DNA of 64,000 nucleotides, from contig NZ_CP059068.1 of the NCBI RefSeq assembly GCF_017798165.1, forward strand, positions 4,278,001 to 4,342,000, written 5' to 3'. This document shows positions 53,668-61,251 of this stretch, piece after piece (position 1 is the stretch's first letter; every line of letters starts with the position of its first letter). The stretch is from Rhodoferax sp. AJA081-3. Its GTDB lineage: Bacteria > Pseudomonadota > Gammaproteobacteria > Burkholderiales > Burkholderiaceae_C. The translations under genes were made by a program, and so were the position numbers. Below the pieces are notes generated by a model. It had not been told where the DNA came from, made no database searches, and saw only the letters and a program-made list of their open reading frames with translations.

Positions 53668-54831
53668 ATGTCCTCCACCCTGATCCGCCGCCTTTTGCTT
53701 GCACTTTTGGTCCTGGGCCTGCTGGGTGCAGGCATTTGGTGGGCCAAACGCACCAAACCGGTGGCCGTGCTGGTGACCACCATTGACCAGGGCCGGGTCG
53801 AATCCAGCATTGCCAACACCCGCGCCGGCACGGTCGAGGCCTGCATGCGCACCAAGCTCTCCGCCACCATGGGTGGGCGCATTGAGGTGTTGGCGGTCAA
53901 AGAGGGTGACAAGGTCAAAAAAGGCCAGCTGCTGATGAAGCTGTGGAACGACGACCAGCAGGCCCAAAGCAGTTTGGCCATGGCCCAGGTAGAGACGGCG
54001 CGCAAACGCGTGGTCGAGGCCTGCACCGTGGCAGCCAACGCCGAGCGCGAGGCCGAGCGGCAGACCACGCTGTTCAAACAAGGTTTTATCTCCGGCTCGC
54101 GTGACGAACAGGCCCGCTCCGAGGCACAGGCCCGCCGCGCCGGGTGCGACGCCGCCAAGGCCGATGTGGCCCAGACCCAGGCCCGTGTCAACGCCACACG
54201 CGTGGAGCAAAACCGCACCGTGTTGTATGCACCCTTTGCCGGCACCGTGGCCAAGATCGTGGGCGAGGTGGGTGAATATTCCACTCCGTCCCCACCCGGT
54301 GTGCCCACTCCACCGGCTATTGATCTGATTGACGACACCTGCCTCTATGTGCGCGCACCCATGGACGAGGTGGATGCGCCCAAGATCAGCGCCGGGCAAA
54401 CCGTGCGCATCAGCTTCGATGCCCTGCCCAAACAGTCTTTCCCCGGCAAGGTCAAGCGCGTGGCACCGTATGTGTCGGCGGTGGAGAAGCAGGCCCGCAC
54501 GGTAGATATTGAAGCCACACTGGACATTGCCGCAGACAAAACTTCACCCCGCCTGCTGGTGGGCTACAGCGCCGACGTGGAAGTGGTGCTGGCCCTGCGC
54601 GAGAGCGTGGTGCGCGTGCCCACCTCGGCCTTGCAGGAAGGCGGCCGCGTGCTGCTGGCAGGTGCAGACGGCACCTTGCAGGAACGCAAGCTCAAGACCG
54701 GCCTGGCCAACTGGGAGTACACCGAGGTGCTCGAAGGCCTGGCGGCCGGTGACAAGGTGGTGACCTCGTTGGAGCGCGAAGGTGTCAAGCCGGGTGCACA
54801 TTTCGTTGTGGACGAAAAGCAAAAGAAATGA
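53668..54831 (+). CDS. MacA/HlyD-like periplasmic adaptor
   Basis: A 387-residue membrane-fusion protein anchored by an N-terminal helix (LIRRLLLALLVLGLLGAGIW). A biotinyl-lipoyl half (SATMGGRIEVLAVKEGDKVK), a coiled-coil hairpin (about 85-185), the second lipoyl half (TVLYAPFAGTVAKIVGEVGE) and a beta-barrel (VDAPKISAGQTVRISFDALP) are in the usual order. It links an inner-membrane ABC pump to an outer-membrane duct. It contains four cysteines (in VEACMRTK, VVEACTVA, RRAGCDAA and DDTCLYVR), unusual for a periplasmic adaptor. Its stop overlaps the ATPase gene by 4 bp. No TolC-like gene is in the window. Confidence 0.9.
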   Translation: MSSTLIRRLLLALLVLGLLGAGIWWAKRTKPVAVLVTTIDQGRVESSIANTRAGTVEACMRTKLSATMGGRIEVLAVKEGDKVKKGQLLMKLWNDDQQAQSSLAMAQVETARKRVVEACTVAANAEREAERQTTLFKQGFISGSRDEQARSEAQARRAGCDAAKADVAQTQARVNATRVEQNRTVLYAPFAGTVAKIVGEVGEYSTPSPPGVPTPPAIDLIDDTCLYVRAPMDEVDAPKISAGQTVRISFDALPKQSFPGKVKRVAPYVSAVEKQARTVDIEATLDIAADKTSPRLLVGYSADVEVVLALRESVVRVPTSALQEGGRVLLAGADGTLQERKLKTGLANWEYTEVLEGLAAGDKVVTSLEREGVKPGAHFVVDEKQKK

Positions 54832-55559
54832 CTGCCCCCGCGCAAATTGAGCTCGCTGGCATCGAGCGGGTCTTCCATCTGGGTGACTCCGAGGTGCATG
54901 CGCTGCGCAACCTGAGCCTGAGCATTGCGGCCGGGGAATACGTGGCGGTCATGGGCCCATCGGGGTCCGGCAAATCCACGTTGTTGAATTTGCTGGGCCT
55001 GCTGGACCCGCCCAACAGCGGTGTTTACCGCCTTGAAGGGCGCGATGTGACCACGCTGTCGCCCGACGAACAGGCGAAGGTGCGCAGCGAGCGCATAGGT
55101 TTTGTGTTCCAGAGCTTCCACCTGGTGCCGCGGCTCACCGCTGCAGAGAATATTGCCCTGCCTATGGTGCTGGCGGGACTGGCCCCCGCGCAACGTGCCG
55201 CTCGGGTCAAACAGGCGCTCAAAGACTACGGCCTGGAGAACCGCGCCGACCACCGGCCCGATGAACTCTCGGGCGGGCAGCGCCAGCGTGTGGCCATTGC
55301 ACGCGCCACCATCATGCAGCCGGCCATGATCCTGGCGGATGAACCCACCGGCAATTTGGACCGCGCCACGGGCGAAGAAGTGATGCGCCTGCTGGAGGGC
55401 CTCAACGCCCAGGGCGTGACCCTGATCATGGTCACCCACGACGCTGTGCTGGGTGACCGTGCCCACCGCCAGTTGCGCATGGAAGATGGTGGCATTCAGC
55501 GCGACGTGCGCAACCCACCCCCCGTTGCAAGCGATTCGCCATGCGCAGCTCCGACCTGA
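54828..55559 (+). CDS. ABC transporter ATP-binding protein (MacB/LolD type)
   Basis: A 243-residue ABC ATPase. Walker A GPSGSGKST (43-51), signature LSGGQRQRVAIARA, Walker B MILADEPTGNLD and the His switch TLIMVTHDA are all present. It belongs to the MacB/LolD/FtsE class that powers FtsX-type permeases. Its gene overlaps the adaptor at the 5' end (ATGA) and the first permease at the 3' end by 19 bp. Confidence 0.93.
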   Translation: MTAPAQIELAGIERVFHLGDSEVHALRNLSLSIAAGEYVAVMGPSGSGKSTLLNLLGLLDPPNSGVYRLEGRDVTTLSPDEQAKVRSERIGFVFQSFHLVPRLTAAENIALPMVLAGLAPAQRAARVKQALKDYGLENRADHRPDELSGGQRQRVAIARATIMQPAMILADEPTGNLDRATGEEVMRLLEGLNAQGVTLIMVTHDAVLGDRAHRQLRMEDGGIQRDVRNPPPVASDSPCAAPT

Positions 55560-56749
55560 TCCGCTTCGCGCGGGACGCAGCCACGGGCAACCCGCTGCGC
55601 GCCTCGCTGCTGGTGTTGGCCATGGCGATTGGCGTGGCGGCGGTGGTCGTTTTGACGGCCTTGGGCGACGGCGCACGTCGCTATGTGATGAACGAGTTTT
55701 CCTCCCTGGGCAGCAACCTGGTCATTGTGTTGCCCGGGCGTTCCCAGACCGGTGGTTTCAACCCCGGCAACGCCATCACCAACACCACGCGGGACCTGAC
55801 GATTGACGATGCCCAGGCCCTGCAGCGTGCAAGCGCCGTCCACCGCGTGGCACCACTGGCCGTGGGCACGTCCGAGATCAGTGCCGGTGGCAAGCTGCGC
55901 GAGGTCATGGTGGCGGGCACCGTGTCGCAGTACGCACAGGTGCGCCAGCTGGCACTGGCCCAGGGGCGGTTTCTGTCGCCGGGTGACTGGCGCCGGGGTG
56001 CTGCAGAGGCGGTGATCGGCTCCAAGGTGCGCGACGAGATTTTTGGTACCGCGCCCGCGCTGGGGCAACTGGTACGCATTGGCGACCGGCGCTTTCGTAT
56101 TGTGGGCGTGCTGGGTAACAGCGGCCAGGGCCTGGGCATGAACACGGATGAGCTGGTGTTTGTGCCGGTTTCATTGGCGCAGGCCATGTTCAACAGCAAC
56201 ACCCTGTTTCGCATTTTGGTGGAGGCCACGGGGCGCGAAGCCATTGGCGCGGCCAAGCAGCAGGTGGCCGACATCATCCAGTTGCGCCACGAGGGCGAGC
56301 AAGACGTGACCGTGGTCACGCAGGACGCCGTGTTGGCCACCTTTGACCGCCTGTTGGGCGCACTCACACTCGGCGTGGCCGGTATTGCCGCCATCAGCCT
56401 GGCGGTGGCCGGTATCCTGGTGATGAATGTGATGCTGGTCTCGGTGAGCCAGCGCACCGCCGAGATCGGTTTGCTCAAGGCCCTGGGCGCCACCGGTGGT
56501 CGTATACGGCTGTTGTTCCTGGCTGAGGCCAGCATGCTGTCGCTGACCGGCGCGGTGGCCGGATACGTGCTGGGGCAACTGGCTGCGGCCCTGATCCGCC
56601 AGCTGTACCCCACCTTTCCGGCCTACCCGCCGGATTGGGCGGTGTTTGCGGGGCTGGCCACGGCACTGAACACCGGCATTTTGTTTGGTGTGTTGCCTGC
56701 GCGTCGCGCTGCCAAGCTCGACCCGGTGCAGGCTTTGTCCAAACGCTAA
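55541..56749 (+). CDS. FtsX/MacB-type ABC permease, first subunit
   Basis: A 402-residue permease with an N-terminal helix (LLVLAMAIGVAAVVVLTALG), a periplasmic MacB_PCD domain with RYVMNEFSSLGSNLVIVLPG, and three C-terminal helices in the FtsX domain (SQRTAEIGLLKALGATGGRI). This is the MacB membrane topology without the fused ATPase. It is followed 3 bp later by a second, different permease, so the pump is probably a heterodimer. The substrate could be a lipid, peptide or lipoprotein. Confidence 0.9.
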   Translation: MRSSDLIRFARDAATGNPLRASLLVLAMAIGVAAVVVLTALGDGARRYVMNEFSSLGSNLVIVLPGRSQTGGFNPGNAITNTTRDLTIDDAQALQRASAVHRVAPLAVGTSEISAGGKLREVMVAGTVSQYAQVRQLALAQGRFLSPGDWRRGAAEAVIGSKVRDEIFGTAPALGQLVRIGDRRFRIVGVLGNSGQGLGMNTDELVFVPVSLAQAMFNSNTLFRILVEATGREAIGAAKQQVADIIQLRHEGEQDVTVVTQDAVLATFDRLLGALTLGVAGIAAISLAVAGILVMNVMLVSVSQRTAEIGLLKALGATGGRIRLLFLAEASMLSLTGAVAGYVLGQLAAALIRQLYPTFPAYPPDWAVFAGLATALNTGILFGVLPARRAAKLDPVQALSKR

Positions 56750-56752
56750 GAC

Positions 56753-57955
56753 ATGCTGATAAGCGACGCCATACGCCTCGCCCTGCGCGCCATCGTGGCG
56801 CAGCGGCTGCGCAGCTTTCTCACGCTGCTGGGCATTGCCGTGGGTATTGCCTCGGTGATCTTGCTGACGTCGATTGGTGAGGGCATACACCGCTTTGTGC
56901 TGGCCGAGTTCACCCAGTTTGGCACCAACATTGCCAGCATCTCGCCGGGCAAGGTCAAGACATCTGGTCCGGCACCCACCGGCATACCGACGTCCGTACG
57001 CCCGCTCACGCTGGACGACGCTCGGGCCTTGCGCAACCTGCCCCATGTGACCGGCATGACGGCCACCGTCTGGGGCAATACCGAAGTAGGCGGCAATGGC
57101 CGCATACGCCGCACAACGGTCAATGGTGTAGGGGCCGACATGCTCAAGGTCTACAGCATCAAGGTCAAGACCGGCCAGTTTTTGCCGGATGAGGCGCTGG
57201 AGAACGCCCGTGCCTTTGTGGTGCTGGGCGCCAAGCTCAAGGCTGAGTTGTTTGGCAGCACCAACCCCTTGGGCGCACGGGTGCGCGTGGGCAATCTGCA
57301 GTTTCGCGTGATTGGGGTGCTGGAGGCCAAGGGCCAGTTCTTGGGTGTGGACCTGGACGACGCGGCCTACATCCCCACGGCGCGGGCGCTGGAGCTCTAC
57401 AACCGCGACGGCATGATGAAGATCGACCTGGCCTACGAAGAGGGTGTGCCCGCGGCGCGTATTGTGGCCGCCGTCAAAAACACCCTGACAGCCCGCCACG
57501 GCCGGGAAGATTTCACCATCACTACCCAAGAGGACATGCTGCGCACGCTGTCCAACATCCTGGACATTTTGACGATGGCTGTGGGCGCGTTGGGCAGCAT
57601 CTCGCTGCTGGTGGGCGGGGTTGGCATCGTCACCATCATGACCATTGCGGTGAGTGAACGCACCAGCGAGATCGGGCTGATGGTGGCGCTGGGCGCGCCG
57701 CGCAAAACCATACTGGGGCTGTTCCTGGGCGAGGCGGTCACGCTGTCGGCCATTGGGGGTGTGATGGGGCTGGTGCTGGGCATGGGCCTGGCACAACTCA
57801 TCCACTTTGCGGTGCCCGCCCTGCCGGTGCACACACCGCTGAGTTTTGTGCTGCTGGCCGAAGGCATCGCCATTGTGATTGGTCTGCTGGCCGGTGTATT
57901 GCCAGCCCGCAGTGCGGCCCGACTGGACCCGGTAGATGCATTGCGCACCGAGTGA
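56753..57955 (+). CDS. FtsX/MacB-type ABC permease, second subunit
   Basis: A 400-residue permease with the same plan as the preceding gene: N-terminal helix (LLGIAVGIASVILLTSIG), PCD domain (TQFGTNIASISPGKVKTSG) and a C-terminal FtsX domain (ERTSEIGLMVALGAPRKTIL). Sequence identity between the two is modest, so they are old paralogues, likely pairing. It ends 86 bp before a stand-alone response regulator gene on the same strand. Confidence 0.9.
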   Translation: MLISDAIRLALRAIVAQRLRSFLTLLGIAVGIASVILLTSIGEGIHRFVLAEFTQFGTNIASISPGKVKTSGPAPTGIPTSVRPLTLDDARALRNLPHVTGMTATVWGNTEVGGNGRIRRTTVNGVGADMLKVYSIKVKTGQFLPDEALENARAFVVLGAKLKAELFGSTNPLGARVRVGNLQFRVIGVLEAKGQFLGVDLDDAAYIPTARALELYNRDGMMKIDLAYEEGVPAARIVAAVKNTLTARHGREDFTITTQEDMLRTLSNILDILTMAVGALGSISLLVGGVGIVTIMTIAVSERTSEIGLMVALGAPRKTILGLFLGEAVTLSAIGGVMGLVLGMGLAQLIHFAVPALPVHTPLSFVLLAEGIAIVIGLLAGVLPARSAARLDPVDALRTE

Positions 57956-58041
57956 ATACGCACCACAAAGCTTGCCACCTTGCACACCAAAAGTGCGATA
58001 CTGGAATGGACGCACAAGACCGATAGCGCCGAAAGGACACC

Positions 58042-58419
58042 ATGACTGCAACCCTGCTTGTTGTTGACGATTCCAAGAGTTCGCGCAAGGTCAATCTGGC
58101 CCTGCTGCGCGAACTGGTTGGTGACAGTGCGCTGTACCTGGAGGCCAGTGGCGGCCAGGAGGCATTGGACCTGTTGGCCGAACGGTCGGCAGACCTGGTG
58201 CTGCTGGACCTGACCATGCCCGGCGTCAGCGGCTTTGATGTGTTGGCCGAGCTGCAGCGCCGCGCTTTCAAGGCGCCCGTGGTGGTGGTCAGCGCCGACA
58301 TCCAGAAGCTGGCACAAGAGCGGGTGGCCGCCCTGGGCGCGGCAGGTTTTATTGCCAAACCCATACAAATGGACGCCTTGCGCGCCGCGTTGACCAAAGT
58401 GGGGGTGCTCCATGTCTGA
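58042..58419 (+). CDS. Stand-alone response regulator receiver protein
   Basis: A 125-residue REC domain with no output domain (TLLVVDDSKSSRKVNLALLR). Phospho-Asp56 is in DLVLLDLTMPG, the acidic pair is D9-D10, and the Lys is in GFIAKPIQ. Single REC proteins act as phosphate shuttles or CheY-like effectors. It overlaps the CheC-like gene by 8 bp. That phosphatase is the obvious partner for resetting it. Confidence 0.92.
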   Translation: MTATLLVVDDSKSSRKVNLALLRELVGDSALYLEASGGQEALDLLAERSADLVLLDLTMPGVSGFDVLAELQRRAFKAPVVVVSADIQKLAQERVAALGAAGFIAKPIQMDALRAALTKVGVLHV

Positions 58420-59035
58420 AGCCCTGTTTGACGAAGACGAACGCGACGTATTGGGCGAGACGGTCAACATCGCCATGGGCAAGGCCGGTGCCACACTGGC
58501 CGAGGCCTTCTCCGGGTTTGTCAACCTGCGTGTGCCCGACATCCGCTCTGTAGGGGCCTCTGACATACAGGACACCCGGGCGCGCCTGGTCAAGACCTAT
58601 GAACGTGTCAGCGTGCTGGAGCAGGAGTTTTTTGGCGAGCTGGCAGGCCATATCGCCGTCATCTACGGCCCGGCCAGTTATGCCGCCCTGCGCGATGTGC
58701 TGGGTTTTGACGACCGTGATGGTGATGGCCGCAAACAGCGCGAAGAGTTGTTGCTGGAGCTGGGCAACGCGCTGGCAAGCACCTGCGTGTTGGAGATTGC
58801 TGCCCTGCTGGAGTTGCGCACCGGTTTGCGCCCCCCACGCGTGGTGGCCTTTGATGTGCCGTCTGCCGAGGCCGACTTGCGCCTGTTTGGGGACGCCCAG
58901 GCCTGGACCGGGCAGACGCTGCAGATCGACATCGTGTTCCACCTGGAAGCCCACGAGGTGCCGTTTGAACTGATGATCAAGGTCAAGCCCGATTGCCTGC
59001 CTGCGGTGAAGCAGAGCCTGGCCAAACGTATCTGA
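58412..59035 (+). CDS. CheC-like phosphatase
   Basis: A 207-residue CheC/CheX-family protein. Two copies of the catalytic E-x-x-N arrangement are seen: E16-TV-N19 in LGETVNIAMGKAGATLAEAF and E116-LG-N119 in LLLELGNALASTC. CheC proteins dephosphorylate REC domains. Here the target is likely the REC protein encoded by the overlapping upstream gene rather than CheY of flagellar chemotaxis, since no other che gene is near. The third gene, 10 bp downstream, is a diguanylate cyclase, so this may set c-di-GMP output. Confidence 0.85.
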   Translation: MSEALFDEDERDVLGETVNIAMGKAGATLAEAFSGFVNLRVPDIRSVGASDIQDTRARLVKTYERVSVLEQEFFGELAGHIAVIYGPASYAALRDVLGFDDRDGDGRKQREELLLELGNALASTCVLEIAALLELRTGLRPPRVVAFDVPSAEADLRLFGDAQAWTGQTLQIDIVFHLEAHEVPFELMIKVKPDCLPAVKQSLAKRI

Positions 59036-59045
59036 TGGCGTAGTT

Positions 59046-60053
59046 ATGGACCGGGTTTTTGATACACGCCTGCCGTTTGACTTTCCGCGGATCATTGACG
59101 ATCTGCTGCCCGTTGGCATGGTGGTGGTGGACCGGCGTTTCACGGTAGTCATGTGGAACCGGTTCATGGAGCTCAACAGCAGCATGCGCGCCGAGTCGGT
59201 GTTGGGCAAAAACCTGTTTGATGCCTTCCCCGAGCTCAACCGCAACTGGCTGGAGAAAAAGATCAAAAGCTGCCTGGTGCTCAAGACTGCATCTTTCAGC
59301 TCCTGGCAGCAGCGGCCCTACCTGTTCCGTTTTAAGGTCTCGTCCATGGATTCGGGAGAGGCCGACTTCATGCACCAGGACGCCTCCATCTTCCCGGTCT
59401 ACGACCACGAAGGCGTGGTGCAGGGCGCTTGTATTGCCATACAGGATGTCACTGCCATTGCCGAGGCCAAGCTGCTGCTGGACCGCACCATGGACCAGGC
59501 GCTGGATCTGGAGGAAACCAGCCAGCGCGATGGCCTGACCGGGCTGTACAACCGCAAGTTTTTTGACGAGCAGATCACCCAGGAAATTCTCAGCTCCCGC
59601 CGCTATGGCTGGCCACTGGCCCTGGCCATGATTGACATCGACCACTTCAAAACGGTGAACGACACCTTTGGCCATGATGGAGGCGACGCGGTTTTGCGCA
59701 ACATCTCCACCCAGCTGCGCGGCATGCTGCGTGCGTCCGACACCCTGTGCCGTTACGGTGGTGAAGAGTTTGCGTTGATCCTTCCGCACATCAACCAGGA
59801 CAGCGCCAGTGTGTTGCTGGAGCGCCTGCGCAAGGCCGTGGAGGGTATGCAGGTGGCACTGGAAGACGGTCAGCAGGTCACCGTGACCATGAGTGTGGGC
59901 CTGGCATCCTTGCAGGACGGCATGACCCCCGGCCAGTTGCTCGGCAATGCCGACAAATCGTTGTATGCTGCCAAGCGCGCGGGGCGCAATTGCATCGTTT
60001 CGCACGTGGAGCCAGCGACTCCCGCACCCCCATCCCCACCACCTTCCCCCTGA
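59046..60053 (+). CDS. PAS-GGDEF diguanylate cyclase
   Basis: A 335-residue protein. An N-terminal PAS domain (about 15-155; LLPVGMVVVDRRFTVVMWNR) precedes a helical linker and a GGDEF domain (about 165-325). The active site is GGEEF (238-242), and an RASD inhibitory site sits five residues earlier, so the enzyme should make c-di-GMP with product feedback. It lies 10 bp after the CheC-like gene. The C-terminus is Pro/Ser-rich after the domain ends. Confidence 0.92.
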   Translation: MDRVFDTRLPFDFPRIIDDLLPVGMVVVDRRFTVVMWNRFMELNSSMRAESVLGKNLFDAFPELNRNWLEKKIKSCLVLKTASFSSWQQRPYLFRFKVSSMDSGEADFMHQDASIFPVYDHEGVVQGACIAIQDVTAIAEAKLLLDRTMDQALDLEETSQRDGLTGLYNRKFFDEQITQEILSSRRYGWPLALAMIDIDHFKTVNDTFGHDGGDAVLRNISTQLRGMLRASDTLCRYGGEEFALILPHINQDSASVLLERLRKAVEGMQVALEDGQQVTVTMSVGLASLQDGMTPGQLLGNADKSLYAAKRAGRNCIVSHVEPATPAPPSPPPSP

Positions 60054-60078
60054 ATTTTTCTCCCCGAGGTTTTTCTCC

Positions 60079-60540
60079 ATGCGTTTACTGCAAAACATCT
60101 CGCACGCCCTGTGTGCGGCCGCACTGGCGGCGCTGCCGGTGGCCGCCGCCGCGCAGAGTGCCGGCGTGGGGTTTGTCAAAACCGTCACCGGTGATGCCTG
60201 GGTGACCACCACCGGCCAGCGTGTCAAAGCTGCGCCCGGCACCGAGGTCGCCATTGGCAGCCAGATCAAGACGGCACCGGGCGCATCGCTGGGCATCACC
60301 TTCAAAGACAACACCGTCATGTCCTTCGGGCCCGACACCGAGATGACGGTGGACGCCTACCTGTACGCACCTGCACAGGGTCAGCTGCAACTGAGTACCA
60401 GCCTGGCCAAGGGCAGCCTGAACTATGTGTCGGGTGTGATTGCCAAGCTCAAACCCGATGCCGTGACCGTCAAGACGCCCAGCGGCATCATCGGTGTGCG
60501 GGGCACCCAGTTCCTGGCCAAGGTGGAGGCCCCGCAATGA
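60079..60540 (+). CDS. Exported FecR-domain protein
   Basis: A 153-residue protein with a signal peptide (MRLLQNISHALCAAALAALP ... VAAAAQ). The FecR domain has AWVTTTGQRVKAAPGTEVAI, DNTVMSFGPDTEMTVDAYLY and VKTPSGIIGVRGTQFLAKVE. These periplasmic modules bind surface polymers or regulate partners. It overlaps the OmpA-like gene by 4 bp (ATGA). It lacks the SPOR tail of the frameshifted FecR gene at 5951. Confidence 0.87.
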   Translation: MRLLQNISHALCAAALAALPVAAAAQSAGVGFVKTVTGDAWVTTTGQRVKAAPGTEVAIGSQIKTAPGASLGITFKDNTVMSFGPDTEMTVDAYLYAPAQGQLQLSTSLAKGSLNYVSGVIAKLKPDAVTVKTPSGIIGVRGTQFLAKVEAPQ

Positions 60541-61148
60541 GCCGGAACCAGCTTCCCGCACCTGTCGTGAAACTGGCCTGCGCCGCACTGCTGGCAAGTC
60601 TCTTGTCCGCCTGCGCCGGCCCCCAATCGTATGTGGCCCTGGTACCCAGCCCGGATGGCAGCCTTGGCAAGGTCAGCGTGCAAGGGCAGCGGGGTGACCA
60701 ACTGCTGACCCGGGCCAAGCAGGGCGCGCTGCTGGACGGCAGCAAGCCACCCTTTGACGTCAGCGACGAACAACTGCAGCGCGACTTTGGCGCCGCCATG
60801 CGGGCCCGCCCCGTCTTACCCGAGCAGTTCTTGCTCTACTTTGAAACCGGTGGCTCGGAGCTGACTGCCGAGTCCAAGGCCCTGCTGCAGCGCGTGGTGC
60901 AGTCTGCACTGGCCCGTGCCTCGGTGGATATGTCGGTGATTGGCCATTCGGACACCCAAGGTGCGGCAGACGCCAACGAAGCCCTGGCCCTGGCCCGTGC
61001 CACCGCCATCGCCGAGCAACTGCGCGGCATGGGCTTGGCCAACACCGCCATGGCCATTGAGTCGCATGGTGAACGCAACCTGCTGGTGCCCACGCCCGAT
61101 GAGACCGCGGAGCCACGCAACCGGCGGGTGGAGATTACGCTGCGGTAG
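60537..61148 (+). CDS. OmpA-family lipoprotein
   Basis: A 203-residue lipoprotein with lipobox LSAC (Cys26). The OmpA-like peptidoglycan-binding domain is at the C-terminus: LYFETGGSELTAESKALLQR, IGHSDTQGAADANEALALAR and PRNRRVEITLR. The N-terminal half (about 30-95) has no known motif. It likely tethers the outer membrane to peptidoglycan and is coupled to the FecR-domain protein upstream by a 4-bp overlap. It faces the convergent CHASE2 cyclase gene. Confidence 0.88.
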   Translation: MSRNQLPAPVVKLACAALLASLLSACAGPQSYVALVPSPDGSLGKVSVQGQRGDQLLTRAKQGALLDGSKPPFDVSDEQLQRDFGAAMRARPVLPEQFLLYFETGGSELTAESKALLQRVVQSALARASVDMSVIGHSDTQGAADANEALALARATAIAEQLRGMGLANTAMAIESHGERNLLVPTPDETAEPRNRRVEITLR

Positions 61149-61167
61149 AGTTGGGGGTGGATGTGGT

Positions 61168-61224
61168 TTTGCTATTGTATTAATAGCAATATGACCATAT
61201 TTTACGGGGGCTAGAGGCCGATTT
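61168..61224 (-). repeat. Dispersed repeat, copy C
   Basis: On the minus strand: GGCCTCTAGCCCCCGTAAAA, then TATGGTCATATTGCTATTAA and ATACAATAGCAAAA. The GCTATT/AATAGC arms make a hairpin. It fills the gap between convergent genes. Confidence 0.8.
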
Positions 61225-61251
61225 CACCAATGACCTCTTGGTGGGTTCCCC

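Noticed and set aside
56171..58051. 626-codon open frame antisense to both permeases
   Set aside because: Gln/His-rich shadow product spanning two real genes and their gap.
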